From assembly GCA_030446545.1 (NCBI GenBank), contig JAUJNB010000004.1, positions 1-55,678 on the forward strand: DNA of 55,678 nt, written 5' to 3'. This document shows, one piece after another, positions 8,319 through 19,013 of this stretch; position 1 is the first letter of the stretch, and each line of letters opens with the position of its first letter. The translations under genes and the position numbers were made by a program. This DNA is from Acidimicrobiales bacterium. GTDB lineage: Bacteria > Actinomycetota > Acidimicrobiia > Acidimicrobiales > CADCSY01. The notes under the pieces are model-generated. The model made no database searches. It had not been told where the DNA came from and worked only from the letters and a program-made list of their open reading frames with translations.

Positions 8319-9190
8319 TGGCCCTGCGGCCGCCGGCTCTGCGGGCCGGGCACCTCCGTCTCCTGCCGGTGGCGGTCGCCCTGGTCGTGGCCGCGGCCGG
8401 ACTGCTCGGGGCCCAGGCCCAGGCCGCCGAGGAGGATTCCGACCCCCTCGGCTACGTCATCGATCCGGCGGCCCTCGACGACCCGGCCACCGTGGCCGAC
8501 GGAGCCGAGCTGTTCCGGGTCGGTTGCGTGAGCTGTCACGGGCCCGGGGGGGTGGGCAGTCCGAGAGGACCCGGCCTCACCGGCGCAGGGGCGGCCTCGG
8601 CGCACTTCTACCTGACCACCGGGCGCATGCCCCACACCGGCGCGTCCGATGAGCAGGCCATCCGCAAGCCACCGGCCCACAGCCCCGAGGAGATCGAGGC
8701 CCTGGTGGCCTACGTCGCCTCCCTCGGTGAGGGGCAGGCGATCCCCCACGTCGACCTGGCCGAGGGCAACCTCCAGGAGGGCGGTGACCTCTTCCGGGGA
8801 GAATGCGCGGCGTGCCACAGTGCGACCGGCGCCGGAGGGGCCCTCAGTTTCGGCCAGAACGCTCCCAGCCTCGACGAGGCCACGCCGGTGCAGGTGTACG
8901 AAGCCATGCTCGTCGGGCCCGGCCAGATGCCGGTCTTCAGCCCCACCGCCTTTACCGAGGAGGAGCTCAACAGCATCGTGCTCTACGTGGAGACACTGCA
9001 GAACCTGGGTGACCCGGGGGGCTTCTCGCTCGGGCGGGTGGGCCCCATTCCCGAGGGCTTCGTGGCCGTGGTGGTGGGGACCGGCGGGCTGATGCTGGTC
9101 GTGTTCCTCATCGGACGCCGGCGCACCGGCGAAGCCGAGCCGGCCTCCCAGCCGGTTCGCCCGGCCGACACGGTGGGGGCCGGACGGTGA
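8318..9190 (+). CDS. qcrC: Cytochrome bc1 complex diheme cytochrome c subunit
   Basis: It carries electrons from the Rieske protein to the oxidase within the bc1-aa3 supercomplex. Two CxxCH heme c sites are present, GCVSCHGPGG and GECAACHSATG, in two repeated cytochrome c domains. An N-terminal hydrophobic segment and a C-terminal membrane anchor (FVAVVVGTGGLMLVVFLIG followed by RRR) place the heme domains outside the membrane. The ATG at 8318 overlaps the ctaE stop, and the 3' end overlaps qcrA (GTGA). 290 residues, normal for the family. Confidence 0.94.
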   Translation: MALRPPALRAGHLRLLPVAVALVVAAAGLLGAQAQAAEEDSDPLGYVIDPAALDDPATVADGAELFRVGCVSCHGPGGVGSPRGPGLTGAGAASAHFYLTTGRMPHTGASDEQAIRKPPAHSPEEIEALVAYVASLGEGQAIPHVDLAEGNLQEGGDLFRGECAACHSATGAGGALSFGQNAPSLDEATPVQVYEAMLVGPGQMPVFSPTAFTEEELNSIVLYVETLQNLGDPGGFSLGRVGPIPEGFVAVVVGTGGLMLVVFLIGRRRTGEAEPASQPVRPADTVGAGR

Positions 9191-10173
9191 GCGCCTACGC
9201 CAGTCGCGGCGGCGGCAGGGACGGCGACGGCAGGGACGGCGACGGCAAGGACGGCGACGGCAAGGACGGCGGCGGCGGCGGCGAGGCGGACCGGGAGCGA
9301 GCCGGACGGGTCGACGACCGAGCCGAGCGCCTGGTCGTGGCCGGCTTCGTCACCAGCATCATCGGCGCCGTGGCCCTGGCCGTGGTCTACATCGTCGGCG
9401 GCCAGCCCCAGTGGGAGGGGATCACCCTGGCCCTGGCCCTGGGTGGCATCGGGCTGGCCATCGCCGTGTGGGCCCGTTACTTCATGGACGCCGAGGAGGT
9501 GGTCGAGGACCGCCACGCCCTGGCCTCCACCGAGGAGGAGGTGGCCGCCTTTACGGCCTCGTTCGAGGGCGGCCAGCAGACCTTGGCCCGCCGGGGACTG
9601 CTGACCAAGCTGGGGCTCGGGGCGCTCGGGGCGCTCGGGCTGGCGGCGCTGTTCCCCATCCGCTCCCTCGGCCCCCGGCCGGGCAAGGGGCTGAAGGAGA
9701 CCGCCTTCGCCGCCGCCGGCGGCGGCTCGGGGAAGCCGTTGCGCCTGGTCGACGCCGAGGGCCGACCCATCCGCCCGTCCGACCTCTCCCGCTCCTCGCT
9801 GGTGACGGCCTGGCCGGAAGGCCACGAGCACGACGCCGACGCCCCCACCCTGCTCCTGCAAGTCGACATCGAGGAGTTCCGCCCCCTCCCGGGCCGGGAG
9901 GACTGGGTGGTGGGGGAAATCGTGGCCTACTCCAAGCTGTGCACCCACACGGGCTGTCCGGTCGGCCTCTACCAGACCGAGCTCGACCTGTTGCTGTGCC
10001 CGTGCCACCAGTCGACCTTCGACGTCCTCCACGGGGCCGAGCCGGTCTTCGGGCCTGCCGCCCGGCCGCTGCCCCAGCTCCCCCTCGGCCTCGACGAGGA
10101 GGGCTTCCTCATCGCCACCGGCGACTTCTCCGCCCCCGTCGGCGGCGGCTTCTGGGACCGGGGCCGGACGTGA
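9187..10173 (+). CDS. qcrA: Ubiquinol/menaquinol-cytochrome c reductase Rieske iron-sulfur subunit
   Basis: The 2Fe-2S protein of the bc1 complex. The cluster ligands are in CTHTGCPVG and CPCHQSTFD near residues 255-280. Three hydrophobic segments precede the Rieske domain, as in other actinobacterial QcrA: two near residues 55-95 and one near 140-155. The first 35 residues are an unusual low-complexity tract of Asp, Gly and Lys/Arg encoded by a 15-nt tandem repeat. The GTG start at 9187 overlaps the qcrC stop, and the stop overlaps the qcrB start. Confidence 0.94.
   Translation: MSAYASRGGGRDGDGRDGDGKDGDGKDGGGGGEADRERAGRVDDRAERLVVAGFVTSIIGAVALAVVYIVGGQPQWEGITLALALGGIGLAIAVWARYFMDAEEVVEDRHALASTEEEVAAFTASFEGGQQTLARRGLLTKLGLGALGALGLAALFPIRSLGPRPGKGLKETAFAAAGGGSGKPLRLVDAEGRPIRPSDLSRSSLVTAWPEGHEHDADAPTLLLQVDIEEFRPLPGREDWVVGEIVAYSKLCTHTGCPVGLYQTELDLLLCPCHQSTFDVLHGAEPVFGPAARPLPQLPLGLDEEGFLIATGDFSAPVGGGFWDRGRT
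9217..9276 (+). repeat. Four 15-nt tandem units inside qcrA
   Basis: Four consecutive 15-nt units (consensus A-R-G-GACGGCGACGGC, the last one diverged) encode [RK]DGDG repeats at the cytoplasmic N-terminus of the Rieske subunit. The copy number may vary between strains by slippage. Confidence 0.8.
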
Positions 10174-11633
10174 CCTCCGAGGAGGCCGTGGCCAAGGCCA
10201 CTCCCCTCAGCCGGCGTACGGCCCGCTGGCTCGACTCCCGCCTCGGTGCCGCCGGGTTCGCCCGCAAAGCCCTCGACAAGGTGTTCCCCGACCACTGGTC
10301 GTTCCTGCTGGGTGAACTGGCGCTGTGGTCGTTCGTCATCCTGATCGCCACCGGCGTGTACCTGACCTTCTTCTTCGATGCCAGCGTGGAGGAGATCATC
10401 TACAACGGCAGTTACGTCCCCCTCCAGGGCGTGGAGATGTCCCGGGCCTACGCCAGCGCCCTCGACATCAGCTTCGACGTGCGGGCCGGCATGGTCATGC
10501 GCCAGGTCCACCACTGGGCCGCCAACGTCTACCTGGCCACCACCGTGGTCCACCTCATGCGCATCTTCTTCACCGGGGCCTTCCGCCGCCCTCGCGAGCT
10601 CAACTGGCTCATCGGTGTGGGGATGCTCATCTTCTCCATCGTCAACGGGTTCGTGGGCTACTCGTTGCTCGACGACCAGCTCTCGGGCACGGGCCTGCGC
10701 ATCGCCCACAACATCGCCCTCTCCATACCCGTCGGCGGCACCTGGTTGGCCTCGCTGTTCTTCGGCGGCGACTTCCCGGGGCCCGACCTGATCGAGCGGC
10801 TCTACGTCATCCACATCCTGCTGCTCCCCGCCGTGATCATCGCCCTGCTGGGACTGCACCTCGCCCTGGTGGCCCGCCAGCGCCACACCCAGTTCAGCGG
10901 TCCCGGCCGCACCGAGCGCAACGTGGTGGGCGAGCGGGTGTGGCCCACGTTCGCGGCCAAGGGCACGGCGGCGTTCTTCCTCACCGCCGCCGTGCTGTGC
11001 GCCCTCGGCGGACTGGCCCAGATCAACCCCATCTGGCTCTACGGCCCCTTCCGCCCGGCGGAGGTGAGCGCCGCCTCACAACCCGACTGGTACATGGGCT
11101 GGCTCGACGGCGCCCTGCGCCTGTGGCCGGGGTGGGAGATCCGGCTGTTCGGCTTCGAGCTGCCCACGCCGTTCTACCCCTCGGTGCTCCTGCCGGGGAT
11201 CACCTTCGGCCTCCTCGCCCTGTGGCCGTTCCTCGAGGCCCGCATCACCAAGGACCGGGACGAACACCACCTTCTCGACCGGCCTCGCGACCGACCGCTG
11301 CGCACCGCCTTTGGCGTCTCCACCCTGGCCTTCTACACCGTCCTGTTCTTCGGCGGCGCCAGCGACGTGCTGGCCGTGACGTTCCAGACGTCGGTCAACG
11401 CCCTGTTCCAGGCCTTCCGCATCGCCCTGCTGGTCCTGCCCCCGCTCGCCGGCTTCGTGACCTACCGGCTGTGCCAGGAGCTGGCCCGTCGCGACCGCCC
11501 CGGGGCCAGCACCGAGGCCCCGAGGGTCGCCCCCGCCGCCAGCGACGACGGCGCCGACAACCGACGCCAGATCGAGCCCGAAGACGAGCCCGAGCTCGAC
11601 CCCGCCTCCACCGCCGGCGTGCCGAGAGGCTGA
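10170..11633 (+). CDS. qcrB: Cytochrome bc1 complex cytochrome b subunit
   Basis: The quinol-oxidising membrane core of complex III. Heme-liganding His regions appear in HHWAANVYLATTVVHLMR and, after the next helices, in GLRIAHNIALS and HILLLPAVIIALLGLHL. The Qo-site PEWY motif is PDWY, as in other Actinobacteria. The 487-residue protein ends in an acidic, Pro/Glu/Asp-rich hydrophilic tail of about 50 residues. The GTG start at 10170 overlaps the qcrA stop. It is the last gene of the ctaE-qcrCAB operon; decayed sequence follows. Confidence 0.94.
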   Translation: MTSEEAVAKATPLSRRTARWLDSRLGAAGFARKALDKVFPDHWSFLLGELALWSFVILIATGVYLTFFFDASVEEIIYNGSYVPLQGVEMSRAYASALDISFDVRAGMVMRQVHHWAANVYLATTVVHLMRIFFTGAFRRPRELNWLIGVGMLIFSIVNGFVGYSLLDDQLSGTGLRIAHNIALSIPVGGTWLASLFFGGDFPGPDLIERLYVIHILLLPAVIIALLGLHLALVARQRHTQFSGPGRTERNVVGERVWPTFAAKGTAAFFLTAAVLCALGGLAQINPIWLYGPFRPAEVSAASQPDWYMGWLDGALRLWPGWEIRLFGFELPTPFYPSVLLPGITFGLLALWPFLEARITKDRDEHHLLDRPRDRPLRTAFGVSTLAFYTVLFFGGASDVLAVTFQTSVNALFQAFRIALLVLPPLAGFVTYRLCQELARRDRPGASTEAPRVAPAASDDGADNRRQIEPEDEPELDPASTAGVPRG

Positions 11634-11639
11634 GGCGGC

Positions 11640-11862
11640 GCGCGCTGCCCATGACGTTGACGTCACCACTGTTCGCTCGCACAGTGCGCTCATGGCCGAC
11701 ACCAGGTCGCCACCGTGAATCAGCGAGATCGGCGCCTAGGTGAGGTCCGCCTCCGACAGCGTGGTCGACACGACGTGCTTGTCGATGGCGTTGATCCAGT
11801 CGGCGAAAGGGTCACCGGCTCGCTCCGGCCAGTGCACCAGCCATAATCGGTGCTCCCGGCAC
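11640..11862 (-). pseudogene. Remnant of a RibD-C/dihydrofolate-reductase-like gene
   Basis: Read on the minus strand, the segment 11736-11831 encodes WPERAGDPFADWIN followed by AIDKHVVSTTLSEADLT and then a TAG. This closely resembles the central part of RibD C-terminal/dihydrofolate-reductase-like proteins, in which a Trp normally follows the Leu-Thr, so TAG probably arose from TGG. After the stop the same frame continues with ISLIHGGDLVSAMSAL, again family-like, and then loses similarity near the qcrB end. No intact N-terminal half is present; REHRLWLVH just upstream is a diverged remnant. The match is from memory of the family, not from a search. It occupies most of the 302-nt gap after qcrB. 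Confidence 0.55.
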
Positions 11863-11935
11863 CGAGGCACACTGGGCACCGTGACGAAGGGAACGATCGC
11901 CAGGAGCCATTGGTTCCGAGCCAGATGATGACGCC

Positions 11936-12508
11936 GTGAGCGGCGCCTGGACGCGGCTGGCGGCTGGGCTGGTCCTGGCGATGACCCTGGCCGGCTGCGG
12001 GGGGGCCGACGACAGCCAGGTCCAGGAGCCGGGCCGGTCGAGCACCCCTGAACCCACCGATGCTGACCGGGGTGACGCCGTCGTCTCTGATCCCCCGGCC
12101 GAGCAGGCCCGGGCCGCCGTGGAGGCCCTGCTGGCGGGGTTCCGGACCGCCCAGGCCGATCCCGGGGCGGGGGTGGGGCCGTCGTGGGCGGCGGTGGTGG
12201 CCGATCCACTCTAGGCCGAGCTGGCATCGTCGCTGGCCGAGCAGGCCAGCCGCGGCTTCTCGATCACGTCGCCCATCGAGCTGGCCCTGGAGGTTGAAGA
12301 CCCCGACCCGAGGGGAGTGGTGGAGGTGTCCTCTTGCGCAACCTACCCCGAGGGGGTGGTCCTGCGCGCCCTGGGGTCGGATGAGGTGGTGCGCGAAGTC
12401 TTCCCCCCCGGCACCCAGAGCGAGATGGTCTTCGCCGTGCGGTTGAACGGCGTGGACGGACCGGAGGTGTTCGAAGTGGTGTCCGAGGAGCTGCCGACGT
12501 CGTGTTGA
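11936..12508 (+). pseudogene. Putative lipoprotein gene interrupted by an in-frame TAG
   Basis: The GTG start at 11936 gives a lipoprotein signal peptide (hydrophobic stretch, then LAGC with Cys about residue 20) and a low-complexity linker. The frame is stopped by TAG at 12212-12214 after 92 codons. The same frame then continues without another stop to 12508, encoding a compact domain including VEVSSCATYPEGVVL and a terminal ELPTSC. Codon usage stays coding-like on both sides, so this looks like one 190-residue protein with a nonsense mutation. Function is not recognised. If translation restarts at the GTG at 12317 only an unexported piece would be made. The following 12509-12601 stretch shows nothing recognisable. 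Confidence 0.6.
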
Positions 12509-12601
12509 GCGCCACCGGCTGGTGTCGCTGGATGGCGACGCTGGGCTGCCTGGTTCTGTCCGACGCCGACCAGATGCCCGCCATGGCCGGGTCGGCGCCA
12601 G

Positions 12602-12991
12602 TCAGTCCCGGCGGCGGGACTGGCGGGCGTAGCCCCACAGCGAGGAGGCGCTGAGCAGGGCGCCGGGGATGAGCGCCCACAAGCCGAGGGCCAGGCCGTT
12701 GGCCATGACCACCAGGCCCATGCCCACCCCGAAGGGCCAGATGCTGGCGTGGGGCAGGTAGGCCTCGCCCTGGGCCGCCGGATCGCCGGCGCCGCCCTCC
12801 CCAGGCCGGTCGGGATCACCGGCGTCGGCATGGGAGCGGGCCTGGACCATGAGGTAGCCGCCCACGATGAGGGCCATCCCGCCGGCGAGGAGCAACATGG
12901 TGGTGCCGGCCTCCTCGGCCGAGGTCACCCCGTAGGCCACCGTGGCCAGGACGAGGAAGGTGGCGATGCCGAGGAAGATGCGGGCCTGCAC
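12602..12991 (-). CDS. ctaF: Cytochrome c oxidase subunit IV, actinobacterial type
   Basis: A small membrane subunit with four predicted helices specific to the actinobacterial aa3 oxidase. The sequence starts [20 protein letters not shown] and has a second hydrophobic pair around [20 protein letters not shown], as in this family. The GTG start at 12991 is used here. An ATG at 13031 that overlaps the ctaD stop (ATGA) is a better-placed start but is in another frame; given the frameshifts in neighbouring ctaD, one base too many between 12991 and 13031 could explain this. It is the last gene of the ctaC-ctaD-ctaF operon. Confidence 0.85.
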   Translation of the reverse strand: MQARIFLGIATFLVLATVAYGVTSAEEAGTTMLLLAGGMALIVGGYLMVQARSHADAGDPDRPGEGGAGDPAAQGEAYLPHASIWPFGVGMGLVVMANGLALGLWALIPGALLSASSLWGYARQSRRRD

Positions 12992-13027
12992 CCGCGATCC
13001 CGGCCCGCTCCGGGTCGCCGTCGGTCC

Positions 13028-14754
<1,727 letters not shown>

Positions 14755-14758
<4 letters not shown>

Positions 14759-15543
14759 GGGCCGGGCTCCGTCGGGGTCGCCGGCGCCGGCGTGTCGGCG
14801 GGCAGGGAGGTCACGGGCGTCTCCTGCTGCTCGTCCAGCCAGTCGGCGTACTCGTCGGGCGGCACCGCGGCCACGGAGAAGCTCATGCGGTAGTGGTCGA
14901 TGCCGCAGAACTCGGCGCAACGCCCCTCCCACTCGCCCGCCTCGGTGACCTCCACCTCGATGGCGTTCTCGACGCCGGGGATGAGGTCGCGCTTGACGAG
15001 GAAGCGGGGAACCCAAAAGGAGTGGTTGACATCCGGCGACACCAGGTTGAAGCGGACCGTCGCGCCCACCGGGAGCACGATCCGGGGCGGGTCGACACCG
15101 TTGCTCAGCACCGTGACCTCTTCCTCGGGGTAGTCAAACTGCCAGGACCACTGGAAGCCGGTCACGTCGACCACCACGTCGGGGTCGGCGCTGAGAGCCA
15201 CCACCCGCTGCTGGGTGAGCACCGTGAACACGAACAGCACGGCCACGACGATCAGGGGCGTGACCGTGTAGAAGACCTCCACTGGGATGTTCTCGTGGCC
15301 CTGGCTGGGCAAATCGTCGTTGCGGCGCCGGTAGTGGAGCACACAGAACACCACCAGCAGCCAGATCAGGGCGCCGACGGCGGCGGCCGCCCAGTGCGTG
15401 CCCCGCCAGAGGTCGAGGACGTCCTGGCCCTGGGAGGTCACGGCGTCGGGGGCGCCGAAGTCGAACCCGCTCGAACAGCCGCCGGCGACCACGGCCACGC
15501 CCGCCAGGGCGCCCACTTCGGCCAGCCGTCGGCACAGGGGCAT
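14755..15543 (-). CDS. ctaC: Cytochrome c oxidase subunit II
   Basis: The CuA-bearing subunit that accepts electrons from cytochrome c. A lipoprotein-type signal ends in VVAGGC at residues about 15-20, two membrane helices follow, and the CuA site is visible as [14 protein letters not shown]. The QWSWQFDYP and [11 protein letters not shown] boxes are typical. The ATG at 15543 was chosen because TAGTGT lies eight bases upstream (15552-15557, minus strand), matching the leaderless -10 pattern in this window. A GTG four codons upstream would sit in this hexamer. 262 residues; overlaps ctaD by 4 nt. Confidence 0.93.
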
Positions 15544-15551
15544 CGGGGCCG

Positions 15552-15557
15552 ACACTA
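15552..15557 (-). promoter_or_regulatory. -10 hexamer TAGTGT for leaderless ctaC
   Basis: TAGTGT on the minus strand, with eight bases to the ctaC ATG at 15543. One of at least a dozen TANNNT hexamers at this distance in the window; transcription would begin at or close to the start codon. Confidence 0.5.
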
Positions 15558-15687
15558 GACCCGGACGGGGGTGAGCCGAGTAGCCGCCTCGCCTCGGCCG
15601 GGACTGACGACGCCAAGGCCGAGATCCCTCGCCTTGCCCACCCATCCTGACCGGACTTGCCTACAGCTTTTCCGTTCCCAAAGATCT

Positions 15688-15727
15688 ACAAGAACCCTTG
15701 TGTCATGGATTGGTGTAGGGGTATGGT
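15688..15727 (+). promoter_or_regulatory. merR promoter with palindrome
   Basis: TTGTGT (15698-15703) and TATGGT (15722-15727) are separated by 18 nt and form a plausible -35/-10 pair. The 14-bp palindrome ACAAGaaccCTTGT (15688-15701) overlaps the -35 box and is a candidate operator, perhaps for autoregulation by the MerR protein. The GTG at 15735 is seven bases after the -10 box. Confidence 0.45.
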
Positions 15728-15734
15728 TGCTCTC

Positions 15735-16505
15735 GTGGCCCGCCGGCGAGACACCATGACCATCGACGAGCTGGCCCGGCGCTCGGGCGTGACCACCCGC
15801 AACATCCGCAGCTACCAGACCCAGGGTATCCTCCCGCCCCCGACCCTGGTGGGACGCACCGGTCACTACGACCAGGGCCACCTGGCTCGCCTGCGCCTGG
15901 TCGAGCGCCTCCAGGACCAGGGCTTCTCCCTGGCCGGCATCGCCGAGCTGCTGCGGGCCTGGGAGGACGGGCGCAGCCTGGGCGAAGTGCTCGGCTTCGA
16001 GCAGGCCCTGACCGAGCCGTGGAGCGACGAGGAGCCCGAGCGAGTGAGCCTGGGCGAGCTGGTGGCCCGCTTCCCCGGTGCCGCCGCCGACCCCGCCCTG
16101 GCCCTGCGGGCCGTCGAGCTGGGCCTGGTGGTGCCCGACGGCGAGACCTTCCTCGTCCCCAGCCCCCGACTGCTGCAGGTGGGCGCCGACCTCGTGGCCG
16201 AGGGCGTGCCCCTCGGCGTCACCCAGGACGAGGTGGCCGAGCTCCGCGAGGAGATGGCCCGCATCGCCACCCGCTTCGTCGGCCTGTTCGAGCGCTACGT
16301 CTGGGAGCCCTTCGCCGAGGCGGGGATGCCGCCCGAGCGTCTGGGACAGGTCACCGAGGCCCTCCGGCGGATGCGGCCCCTCGCGGCCGTCGCCGTGCAG
16401 ACCACGCTGGCCCGAGCCATGGAGGAGGCGACGGCGACCTCCACTGCGGCCCAGGTCGGCGCCGCCGGTCAGGTCGGGCTGCCCGAAGCAATTGGAGGAT
16501 CGTGA
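15735..16505 (+). CDS. MerR-family transcriptional regulator
   Basis: The N-terminal winged-helix domain reads TIDELARRSGVTTRNIRSYQTQGILPP in parts, followed by GHYDQGHLARLRLVERLQDQGFSLAGI, a standard MerR DNA-binding and helix arrangement. The 160-residue C-terminal half is helical and Glu/Arg-rich, with no Cys cluster, so metal or redox sensing by cysteines is unlikely; the effector is unknown. The GTG at 15735 is preferred because a -10 hexamer ends seven bases before it; ATG at 15756 would also work. Its stop overlaps the next gene by one base (TGATG), so it probably controls that membrane protein and itself. Confidence 0.85.
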   Translation: MARRRDTMTIDELARRSGVTTRNIRSYQTQGILPPPTLVGRTGHYDQGHLARLRLVERLQDQGFSLAGIAELLRAWEDGRSLGEVLGFEQALTEPWSDEEPERVSLGELVARFPGAAADPALALRAVELGLVVPDGETFLVPSPRLLQVGADLVAEGVPLGVTQDEVAELREEMARIATRFVGLFERYVWEPFAEAGMPPERLGQVTEALRRMRPLAAVAVQTTLARAMEEATATSTAAQVGAAGQVGLPEAIGGS

Positions 16506-18331
16506 TGGACGTCATCCCCTGGGATCACTGGCTGTACGTGATCGTGCCCTTCGTGGCCTACCTGGTCATCGTGTTGGGCCTGGTCCTGGCCGGGGACTCC
16601 GGTGAGGCCAGCGACATCGTGGGCGTGTTGTGCCATCCCATCTCCTCCAGCCTGCGCCGCCTCACCGGCTACCCCGGGTGGGCCATGGCCGGGGTGCTCA
16701 CCGGGCTGTTCCTGCTCGGGATCGGCGTGACCGGGCTGTACTGGGACGTCGCTTTCCACATCGACAACGGACGGGACGAGAACCTGTTCACCCCGTCGCA
16801 CACCATGATCGTGCTGGCCCTGGGCGGCCTGGTGGTGACGGCGGGCGTGGTCGTGCTCTTCGCCACCCTCGAGCGGGCCGACGCCGGACGCCGGATCTGG
16901 GGCCTGCAGGTGCCGTGGTCGGCCCTGGCCCTGGGGGCCCTGGGGCTGGGCGGGCTGGCCGCCTTCCCCCTCGACGAGCTGTGGCACCGGGCGTTTGGGA
17001 TCGACGTGACGCTGTGGAGCCCCACCCACCTCATGCTGGTGGGCGGGGGCAGCCTGGCCACCGTGCCCCTGTGGCTCATGCTGGTGGAGGCCAAGGCGGA
17101 GGCCCGGCCCACCTTGCTCGGGAAGGGCATCGAGGTGCTCACCCTCGGCGCCATCCTGACCGGGCTCACCAACTTCCAGGGCGAGTTCGAGTTCGGCGTC
17201 CCCCAGTTCCAGGTGCTGTACCTCCCCGTGCTGGCCGCCGTGGCCGCCGGCCTGGCCCTGGTGCTGGCCCGGGTGGCGCTCGGGCCCTGGGGAGCGGCCA
17301 AGGCCCTGGCCGCCTTCATCGTCCTGCGGGTGGTGATCGCCCTGCTGGTGGGCGGTGCGCTCAACCACACGGTGCCCCGCTTCCCGCTCTACCTGGGTGC
17401 GGCGGTGGCGGTGGAGGCGGCCGGGTGGTGGCTCGGCACCGAGCGCCGGCTGCGGTTCGCCGTCGTCTCCGGCGCCCTGGTGGGCACGGTCGGGGTGGCG
17501 GGCGAGGCCGTGTGGCTGTACGCCCTCGACTGGTTCCACATCTCGCCTTCGGTCCTGCTGAAGGCCCTCGTTCTCGCTCCCCTGGCCGCCGGCGCCGGCG
17601 CCGTGCTGGCGGTGGGCATGGCCCGGGTGGTGTCTGGGGGGTCCCGGGTGCCGGCCGCCGCCGTGGGAGGCGCCCTGGTGGTCCTCCTCGCCGCCCTGGC
17701 CTACCCCCTCCCTCGCAACGTGGGCGACGTCGAGGCCACCATCCGCCTCCAGCCCGTCGGAGTGGTCAACGGCGTGGAGCAGGCCGACGTGACCGTCGAG
17801 CTGACCCCGCCCGGCGCCGCCGCTGAGGCCGACGCCTTTGGGGTGGTGTCGTGGCAGGGCGGGGGGCGGGTGCTGGCCGAGCTCGACGAGGTGGGCCCCG
17901 GCCGCTACGTCGGCTCCCGATCGGTCCCGGTGGCGGGGAGCTGGAAGTCGATGGTGGGCCTGCAGCGGGGCGACCAGGTGATGGCGGCGGCCTTCTACCT
18001 GCCCGCCGACGCGGAGATCGGGGCCTCCGCCGTGCCCGCCCTGCCCGAGCGCCAGGCGCCGTTCCAGCGCAACACCGAGGTCCTGCTGCGGGAGGCCCAC
18101 GCCGGACCGACCTGGCCCGCCCTGGTGGCCTACGCCTCGCTGGCCTTCATGTTCGCCGGCTGGCTGGGCCTGTTCGCCCTGGGCGCCACCCGCATCTCGG
18201 CCCGGGCCACAACGGCGCCGGGTTCACCTCCCCCGTCGGGTCCCGGCCCCGGTTCCGACCCCGCCAGCGGTGGCCACGCCAACCGCTCATGGGGTCAGAA
18301 GCCGGTGGAACCGGCGGGGGCCAGGGCCTAG
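16505..18331 (+). CDS. Large polytopic membrane protein of unknown function with a C-terminal extracytoplasmic beta domain
   Basis: A 608-residue protein with about 12 hydrophobic segments over the first 430 residues, then a soluble segment of about 120 residues, one more helix near residue 545, and a Pro/Gly-rich tail. Histidines sit in or near helices: FHIDNGRDEN, SHTMIV, ELWHRAF, SPTHLML, NHTVPRFPLY. The soluble domain (VTVELTPPGAAAE, then VGPGRYVGSRSVPVAGSW) resembles the FixH/YtkA-like beta-sandwich, though this is a judgement by eye. It is translationally coupled to the MerR gene. I do not recognise a named family. A transport or copper/heme-related role is possible because the oxidase genes are adjacent. 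Confidence 0.7.
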   Translation: MDVIPWDHWLYVIVPFVAYLVIVLGLVLAGDSGEASDIVGVLCHPISSSLRRLTGYPGWAMAGVLTGLFLLGIGVTGLYWDVAFHIDNGRDENLFTPSHTMIVLALGGLVVTAGVVVLFATLERADAGRRIWGLQVPWSALALGALGLGGLAAFPLDELWHRAFGIDVTLWSPTHLMLVGGGSLATVPLWLMLVEAKAEARPTLLGKGIEVLTLGAILTGLTNFQGEFEFGVPQFQVLYLPVLAAVAAGLALVLARVALGPWGAAKALAAFIVLRVVIALLVGGALNHTVPRFPLYLGAAVAVEAAGWWLGTERRLRFAVVSGALVGTVGVAGEAVWLYALDWFHISPSVLLKALVLAPLAAGAGAVLAVGMARVVSGGSRVPAAAVGGALVVLLAALAYPLPRNVGDVEATIRLQPVGVVNGVEQADVTVELTPPGAAAEADAFGVVSWQGGGRVLAELDEVGPGRYVGSRSVPVAGSWKSMVGLQRGDQVMAAAFYLPADAEIGASAVPALPERQAPFQRNTEVLLREAHAGPTWPALVAYASLAFMFAGWLGLFALGATRISARATTAPGSPPPSGPGPGSDPASGGHANRSWGQKPVEPAGARA

Positions 18332-18352
18332 CCGCCACCCGCCCCGGGGTCC

Positions 18353-18905
18353 TCACCCCCGGAGGGCCTCGATCAGGAGCAGGACGCCGAAGACGGTGAA
18401 GGCGGCGGCGGCGCCGATGCGGACGGGTGCGGGCGCTCGCCGCTCGCCGAGCTGTCGACCCACGAGGACGGCCAGGGCGTCGGCCACCACCAGGCCCACG
18501 GTGGACCCGGCCCAGGTGCCCCACGCCGCCTCCTGGGTGGCCAGGGTGACGGTGGCCAGCATGGTTCTGTCCCCCAGCTCGGCCAGGAGGAACGCGGTCC
18601 CCACCGCCACCACCACCGAGCGCACCTGGCGAGCGGCCCGGGCCGCTTCCTCCGTCGAGGGAGTCACCTCGCAGCGTCCACGCCGCGAACCCGAGGAAGG
18701 CCAGGCCGGCCCCCAGGGTGATGGCCCGAGTGGGCAGGGCGTCGGACAGGAGCGCTCCGGCCAGCACCGAGGCGGCGTGGACTGCGGCAGTGGCCACGGT
18801 GATGCCCACCAGCACGGGCAGCGGTCGGTAGCGGGTGGCGAAGGTGAGGGCCAGAAGTTGGCTCTTGTCGCCCATCTCGGCCACGAAGATCACACCGAAG
18901 CTCAC
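18353..18905 (-). CDS. GDT1/UPF0016 (TMEM165-type) cation transporter, frameshifted
   Basis: GDT1 proteins are about 200-residue Ca2+/Mn2+ transporters made of two repeats, each with an E-x-G-D-(K/R)-(S/T) motif in the membrane. Here the first repeat has VAEMGDKSQLLAL (GTG start at 18905) and the second has LAELGDRTMLATV, but they are in different frames. The first half runs to TLRGD near 18650-18670 and the second half begins in the +1 frame around a GTG at 18667. A one-base gain or two-base loss explains this. Alternatively the two halves are now separate products that assemble. The family assignment is secure. Confidence 0.8.
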
Positions 18906-19013
18906 GAGGGGCCCTCCCGTGCCCCCCCGGATCGACGGGAACGCAGCGGGGCTCGAGCCTGCGTGGTGGCCACGCCGCAGACGGCCGGCCGCAACACTCG
19001 GCACACTGGCCCG

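Noticed and set aside
15735..16505. CueR/CopR-type copper-sensing MerR
   Set aside because: The C-terminal half lacks the Cys ligands of metal-sensing MerR proteins and is longer than that group.
18353..18905. Programmed ribosomal frameshift in the GDT1 gene
   Set aside because: No slippery heptamer or stem is evident at 18650-18670, and other frame errors are common in the window.
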